Below the pieces are notes generated by a model. That model was given only the letters and a program-made list of their open reading frames with translations. It had not been told where the DNA came from and ran no database searches. A stretch of DNA of 64,000 nt from Cheilinus undulatus (taxonomy: Eukaryota > Chordata > Actinopteri > Labriformes > Labridae), in contig NC_054886.1 of assembly GCF_018320785.1 (NCBI RefSeq), forward strand, positions 4,091,207-4,155,206. The letters are read 5' to 3'. The stretch's first letter is position 1; each line of letters starts with the position of its first letter. Shown piece after piece: positions 59,701 to 64,000 of this stretch. Position numbers and translations under genes: made by a program.

Positions 59701-62700
59701 TATTTTTTACAGTAAATTTCTGGTAACCACAGCTGCCAGTAATTTACTGTAAAATTTAAAGTTGGGCAGTATTTTGCTACTACCGTAAAATCTGCAAACA
59801 TCAGCTGTAATTTCTCATGTTTTGTACTGTATTTTACGGTAAATTTCTGGTAACCACAGCTGCCAGTAATTTACTGTAAAATTTAAAGTTGGGCAGTATT
59901 TTGCTACTACCGTAAAATCTGCAAACATCAGCTGTAATTTCTCATGTTTTGTACTGTATTTTTTACGGTAAATTTCTGGTAACCACAGCTGCCAGTAATT
60001 TACTGTAAAATTTAAGTAGTTATAATAAAATACCGTTTAACATTATACGGGTCTACTGTTTTTATTACTGAGATAGATTGTATTTAGGTTTACAGGATTT
60101 CTGGTGTTTTTACAGTAATTTACCGTAAACAGGTTTGTTTCATTATCGTTATTTTTACAGCCAATCCCTGTAGAAAATGTTGTAATAGAGCTGTAACTTC
60201 TACATCAAATTACAGTAAGTTGTACAGCAAATTACCGTAAATATGGTTACAGTATAACTGTTATTTTTACAGCAAATCCTTGTATAAACGGTTACAATAT
60301 TGTATTTTTTTAACAGAAATTTACAGTTAAAAAAAAACAGGTTTGAACTGTAATATTTACAGTTGTAGAATGAAAACACCGTTTTTTCTCATACATTCTC
60401 ACCGTAATTTTTACAGTAAATCTCTGGTAACCACAGCTGCCAGCGTTTTACCGTAAATTTAACGGAATTTTTTTTACAGTGTATGTTGCTTTTATACCTG
60501 AACGTTTTCCCACAGTGGTCACAGCTGAAGGGTTTCTCTCCAGTGTGGCGTCGTTGATGGATCCTTAGATGACCTACTTGAGAGAAGGCCATACCACATT
60601 GGTCACAGCTGTATGGTTTTTCTCCAGTGTGGGTGCGCTCATGGGTTATACATGATCCTACTGCTGAGAACTTCTTTGCACGGTATCTGCACTTGTAACG
60701 CTTCTCTCCAGTGTGAATACGCTCATGATGCTTTAAAGCACCTTGATCAGTAAAGAATTTACCACAATCCTGACAAGGGTAGAGTAATTCTCTGGTGTGG
60801 ATGTTTCTGTGAGTCTTAAATTTACCCAACCGACTGAAACTTTTACCACAGTCCTCACATTTGTATGGTTTCTCTCCAGTGTGAGTGCATATATGACGCT
60901 TCACTGCAAATGACTGTGTGAAAGCTTTCTCACAGATCTCACAGCTGTACGGTTTCTCTCCAGTGTGGATACGCTGATGCATCCTTAGAGTACTTGCTTG
61001 AGAGAAGGCCAAACCACATTGCTCACAGCTGTACGGTTTCTCTCCAGTGTGGATACGCTGATGGATCCTTAGAGTATTTACTTGAGAGAAGGCCATACCA
61101 CACTGTCTACAGCTGTACGGTTTCTCTCCTGTGTAAACTCGCATATGCTTCTTTAAATCTGATAAAGAAGATAACTCTTTACCACACTGCTGACAGTGAT
61201 GACTATAAGGCGTGCCCCTCTGTTCCTAGAACAAGAAGAAGCAGAAAACAAAACAGTCATGGTGGAGATCTTCAGCTGACAGCTTTGCATTACTGCGGAG
61301 GAGAGTTGTCACAATAGCAGTGTTTTCAATGTCAAACTGATACACTTTTCAATACCACTGCAACAAAAATGGCCTCCTGGTAGGAGTCAGTGATATGGAT
61401 AAAAAACTGATTCACATTTTTTTTCCTTCATGACCAAAACATCCACAGATTTCATTTTCCTGAGGTCAGTTGGCATAGTAAAATGAAAATGTTTGTTTTT
61501 TGGAATTAAAACATCTGTAGAAGACTGGACTACTAGACTAATACACGACAGGAGCTCAGTTACAGTTAGAGGAACTACACCAAATAACTATGTCTAACCT
61601 TCCAGGACATCCAAACCTTTCTCACTGGAGGCAGAAAATCAGCTGCTCAACTCCATCACATTGTCAGAAAGGAAAAAGTCAAACTTTAAATGTGTTGAGT
61701 GTAAATTCATTCCTACAAGAAAAAGAGGTGTCAGCACTCAAAAAATGGCCTTTTAGGTAGTTTTATTCAAGGCACAACAGACACGTTTCGACTCAGTCTT
61801 CTTCAGCATTGTGAAACACTACATGGAAGAGCACCTTAAGTACAGGACGTATAACCTGTTATACCTGCTGTACAATTCTGATCAAAATTCAGACCAGTTG
61901 AAAAATTGCAAGAATTTACGTTTTACACTGTTGGATCTTAAGAAGGTTCTAAGTAGAGCTTCAAAATGGAAGAAGAAGAAATGGAGATGAGACAAAAAAA
62001 GATTTTGAGTAAGTAATTTATTGAAAACAACAATTAAAGTGAAATAAGTTGTTCATTAGCTGACCAAAAGTTTAAGATCACAGCCTTTAAAGGCCAAAAT
62101 CTGCACAAAAATGTAGATTCAATGTGATTTTCCATCTGTTGAGACACGGGACGATTCTCGGCCCAAGTTAAAGCCATTACTGGTGCCGACTGCAGCCCAA
62201 TAACCATCAGACAGCATCTGTGAGGGAAGGGCTTAAAAAACTAAAAACATCTTCAAAGGCCTCGTCTCTTTCAACGCCACTAAATTGCCCATTTGGACTT
62301 TACAAGGGAGCACCAAACATGGGACAATGAAAGTTGGAAGAAACTTTTATTCTCTGATGAGAAAAAATGTAACCTTGACGGTCCTGATGGTTTCAACATT
62401 ACTGGCATGACAAGGAGATCCCACTAGAGATGTTTTCTATGCTGCACAGTGGAGGGGGCACCATCATGATCTGGGCTGCTTTTTCCTTCAGTGGAACAAT
62501 AGAGCTTCAGGTTGTGCAGTGGCGTCAAACGGCGGCTGGCTATGTGGAGATGTTGCAGCGGGCATCCCTCATGACTGAGGGCCATCATTTGTGTGGTAAA
62601 GACTGGGTTTTTCAACAGGACAACACTGCAGTTCACAATGCTCGCCTCACAAAGGACTGCTTCAATGCCCGTTGTGAAGCCATCTTCACCACTTGAAGCA

Positions 62701-63304
62701 ACATTCCCACTAGCCTCCTGGAAACACTACCATCAAGCATGCCGAAATGAATTTTTGAAGTAACCAACAAGAACGGTGGAGCTACTCATTGCGGAGTCCT
62801 TTTTTCAAACTTTTATTTCTGTTTTGAGGGTGTTTTGGGGTTTTTCGAGCTGTGGTCTTAAACTTTTGATCAGCTAATGAACAGCCTATTTCACTTTAAT
62901 TGTTGTTTTCAATAAATTGCTTACTCAAAATCTTTTTTGTCTCACTACCATTTCTTCTTCTTGCATTTTGAAGCCCTACTGAGAACCTTCTTAAGATCCA
63001 ACAGTGCAAACCGTAAATTCTTGCAATTTTTCAACTGGTCTGAAGATTTTGATCAGGAGTGTATATCAGGTTTTATGTCCTGTACTTAAGGTGCTCTTCC
63101 ACGTAGTGTTTCACAACGCTGAAGAAGACAGAGTCGAAACATGTCTGTTGTGCCACATTGTGCCTTGAATAAATTTACCGACAAGGACATTTTTTGAGTG
63201 TTGACACCTCTTTTTCTTTTAAGTGTTTTTTGTATGCACCTTTAGGAGTTCTCCTCTTTTCACTTTCTCTGCAAATTCATTCCTACCTTGAGAGGGGTAG
63301 CCAT
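50776..63304 (-). CDS. C2H2 zinc-finger protein 2, coding exon split by a 9.3-kb element
   Basis: Exon 1 (63304-63287) encodes MATPLK with the same GTAGGAATG donor as gene 1. Exon 2 starts at 61225 after a TTGTTCTAG acceptor ([17 protein letters not shown]), runs to 60482, is interrupted by 51168-60481, and resumes at 51165 to the TAA at 50778-50776. The two parts total 1134 bp, a multiple of three, and give KSNITLHQQ across the join, the expected finger spacing. Without the element the protein would be about 383 residues with 13 fingers. Finger 1 lacks its last His (HMRVY) and finger 7 lacks a Cys (CRYRAKK). Linker HTGPHKC is two residues shorter than in gene 1. As it stands the exon is interrupted, so the product is truncated or altered unless the element is spliced out. 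Confidence 0.82.
52440..52840 (+). promoter_or_regulatory. CpG-rich segment before the element's gene
   Basis: CpG dinucleotides are frequent at 52615-52840 (GCGCGAATACGG, TTTCGCGCAGGCGCGGGG, TACGCATGCGTG) in an otherwise AT-rich element. CGCGCAGGCGCG differs by one base from an NRF-1-type palindrome. It ends exactly at the ATG of a spliced frame, consistent with a promoter. Part of it may itself be an older repeat. Confidence 0.45.
52841..59292 (+). CDS. Unrecognised four-exon gene carried by the CACTG element, about 202 residues
   Basis: Exons 52841-52911, 54458-54782, 54874-54951 and 59158-59292 have donors GTAAGG, GTAAGT, GTAATA and acceptors TTTACAG, CTCCCAG, CCTGCAG. Phases agree at every junction (2, 0, 0) and the total is 609 bp ending in TGA. 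Exon 1 reads [19 protein letters not shown]. Exon 2 has many Cys and His: [33 protein letters not shown], then [20 protein letters not shown]. Exon 3 has [20 protein letters not shown]. Exon 4 is basic: [20 protein letters not shown] and [13 protein letters not shown] do not recognise the protein; a zinc-binding or transposition-accessory role is only inference. A host gene fragment carried by the element is the alternative. Confidence 0.55.
53342..53468. repeat. 24-bp minisatellite, five units
   Basis: CAGAGTCACATTCATATCTG TGTT repeated about five times with C/T variation. Both strands stay open across it because 24 is a multiple of three (plus SESHSYLC, minus TLNTDMNV). It lies in intron 1 of the element's gene. 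Confidence 0.9.
55195..55500 (+). repeat. LINE 3'-end-like repeats in intron 3
   Basis: 55195-55437 has GATGATCTGGATCAGTCCC, then TTTTTGGGTTATGTTGCC and AACAAACTAACAAACCCTGC before ATGACCTCCTTGGCAGAGGT. I recall this order from fish RTE/Rex3-like tails. 55440-55500 (GTGCAAAATTTCGTTGTAC, TACAATGACAATAAAGATTC) resembles another LINE tail. No coding. Confidence 0.5.
55500..56400. other. Intronic sequence of the element's gene, nothing recognised
   Basis: Minus-strand frames 55387-55915 are without domain. No clear exon was found here. Confidence 0.4.
56401..57956. mobile_element. 1.56-kb DNA element with GGGTAAG ends and TA flanks
   Basis: Left end GGGTAAGTGTACCCATTAGG then CCCACC; the inverse of the right end is GGTAAGCCTTCCCATTAAGC then CCA. 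TA flanks both sides (56399-56400, 57957-57958). The interior repeats the word GGGCTTAAATGG / CCATTTAAGCCCA many times in both senses near each end. No coding. Superfamily unknown. It is inserted within the CACTG element. Confidence 0.7.
58226..58730. repeat. GACTAAAA-rich interspersed element, copy 2
   Basis: Begins GTTAATTTACGACTAAAACT and continues with many GACTAAAACT words to AAATATCTGCCAAAATTAAA. Related to 31961-32215. Confidence 0.55.
59561..60070. repeat. 129-bp subterminal tandem array of the CACTG element, four units
   Basis: GTTTTGTACTGTATTTT recurs at 59561, 59690, 59819 and 59946. Each unit has ACAGTAAATTTCTGG, AACCACAGCTGC, AATTTACTGTAAAATTTAAAG and GCAAACATCAGCTGTAATTT. Many TTTACAGTAA/TTACCGTAAA half-sites face both ways. 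CACTA-type elements commonly carry subterminal binding repeats; the use here is inferred. Confidence 0.85.
61717..63218. mobile_element. Palindromic (foldback) element in gene 2's intron, carrying a Tc1
   Basis: AAGAAAAAGAGGTGTCAGCA at the left and its inverse at the right begin arms of about 150 bp that match through GACACGTTTCGACTCAGTC, CTTCAGCATTGTGAAACAC and GAGCACCTTAAGTACAGGAC. No coding in the arms. Gene 1 lacks it. Removing the Tc1 leaves a nearly pure hairpin. Confidence 0.8.
61873..63061 (+). mobile_element. Tc1-like transposon with about 200-bp inverted ends
   Basis: Ends CAATTCTGATCAAAATTCAG and the inverse of CTGATCAGGAGTG-side sequence, flanked by TA at 61871-61872 and 63062-63063. 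Inverted arms run about 200 bp (TGAGTAAGTAATTTATTGAA and AATTAAAGTGAAATAAGTTG on one side). Plus-strand transposase pieces 62430-62696 ([40 protein letters not shown]) hold the second catalytic Asp; a stop follows FTT, and the N-terminal part is largely deleted. 1189 bp. Confidence 0.88.
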
Positions 63305-63570
63305 CTTTCTTCCTCAGACAGCTGCCCTGAAGTCAGATTCAATGATGGACTGCGTTCCTCTCCACAAGTGTCTGGTCTCAGCACTGAGCTGAGGACAAAC
63401 AGAGACCCATTATCAGACAGCAGCTCCTCAAGTGTCCACGGTCTGCAGATGCCCGCTGCCTCATTCTTAGAAACTTCTAGAAAGGTGTCATAGTGGCAGG
63501 TCCATCCAAAAAGAAAGGAACAGAAGTGTTTATCTCAGAGAGGATGTGGGCTCAAAAATAACACCTGGCA
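63305..63570 (-). promoter_or_regulatory. 5' flank and leader of zinc-finger gene 2
   Basis: Inverted copy of 35035-35296, including the TTCTAGAAGTTTCTAAGAATG word and the TTTGTCCTCAG before CTCAGTGCT. Similarity to gene 1 stops at about ACACCTGGC (63560-63570), where unique sequence and then the minisatellite begin. Confidence 0.55.
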
Positions 63571-63582
63571 TGACTCGTGCAA

Positions 63583-64000
63583 ACAAGACTATATTTACAG
63601 CCCAAACAAGCCTATATTTACAGCCACAACAAGCCTATATTTACAGCCACAACAAGCCTATATACTTGCATCCAAAACAAACCTATACTTACAGCCTAAA
63701 CAAGCCTTTATTTACAGCCTAAACAAGCCTATATTTACAGCCCAAACAAGCCTATATTTACAGCCCAAACAAGCCTATATTTACAGCCACAACAAGCCTA
63801 TATTTACAGCCACAACAAGCCTATATTTACAGCCCAAACAAGCCTATATTTACAGCCCAAACAAGCCTATATTTACAGCCCAAACAAGCCTATATTTACA
63901 GCCACAACAAGCCTATATTTACAGCCACAACAAGCCTATATTTACAGCCACAACAAGCCTATATTTACAGCTACAACAAGCCTATATTTACAGCCACAAC
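63583..64000. repeat. 23-bp minisatellite running off the window end
   Basis: About 18 units of CAAGCCTATATTTACAGCCCAAA/CACAA type, variants mainly at the CCCAAA/CCACAA position; one divergent unit near 63660-63690. It ends inside the array. Confidence 0.95.

Larger units (their letters stand above)
51168..60481. mobile_element. 9.3-kb CACTG...CAGTG DNA element (CACTA/EnSpm-like) in a zinc-finger exon
   Basis: Ends are CACTGTAAAAAATGTCCGTA and the inverse of the right end CACTGTAAAAAAAATTCCGT, similar for about 30 bp. TA flanks both ends (51166-51167, 60482-60483); removing the element and one TA restores the zinc-finger frame. CACTG termini fit the CACTA/EnSpm supergroup; the 2-bp duplication is short for that group and would also fit a TA-targeting family, so the superfamily is tentative. 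Subterminal ACGGTAAAT/TTTACAGTAA words are abundant, with a 129-bp tandem array on the right. No DDE transposase was recognised. It carries a spliced gene and several younger insertions. Confidence 0.82.

Noticed and set aside
60389-60481. Natural C-terminus of zinc-finger gene 2 (NIHCKKNS...)
   Set aside because: This tail is read-through into the CACTG element; the true finger continues at 51165.
63583-64000. CRISPR-like array
   Set aside because: Units are contiguous 23-bp tandem repeats without spacers, in a vertebrate genome.

Overview
The window looks like a piece of a teleost fish genome. The evidence is spliced genes with GT-AG introns, C2H2 zinc-finger genes of the fish expanded type, immune-type Ig V domains, and a dense mix of Tc1-like, hAT, piggyBac, Harbinger/ISL2EU, CACTG-type and LINE elements plus a tRNA-like SINE. 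No bacterial gene organisation is present. Most of the sequence is transposon-derived and host coding capacity is small.

Region 1-19 kb is an immune-receptor-like stretch. A minus-strand V-type Ig gene with a J-like FGEG motif in the V exon lies at 2.3-2.8 kb. It is followed by two related plus-strand single-V membrane receptors: a broken copy at 12.8-13.3 kb and an apparently intact five-exon, 208-residue gene at 16.1-18.5 kb. Between them lie Tc1-like remnants (several nested), a piggyBac-type element with TTAA flanks, a SINE with a perfect 13-bp target duplication, LINE pieces and a short hAT.

Region 19.9-26.4 kb is a ZMYM1-like hAT transposon split by an ISL2EU-type element. That element is itself split by another hAT end pair carrying a 1000-bp piggyBac-type element. 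Region 26.6-34.8 kb is repeat debris: hAT ends, microsatellites, two copies of an RNase H-bearing LINE, and a Tc1-like transposase.

Region 35-63.6 kb holds two closely related C2H2 zinc-finger genes in convergent orientation (plus strand 35.3-41.5 kb; minus strand 63.3-50.8 kb), separated by an L1-type LINE, MITEs and low-complexity blocks. Each copy is an empty-site reference for the other. Gene 1 has an L2-type LINE, itself carrying a hAT with an 8-bp target duplication, in its intron. Gene 2 has a palindromic element carrying a Tc1 in its intron, and a 9.3-kb CACTG...CAGTG element inside its coding exon with a TA duplication. Taking out that element and one TA leaves one continuous zinc-finger reading frame.

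Inside the 9.3-kb element is a phase-consistent four-exon gene of about 202 residues that I do not recognise, starting next to a CpG-rich segment. No transposase was seen in the element. This is the most interesting candidate in the window. The window ends in a 23-bp minisatellite upstream of gene 2.
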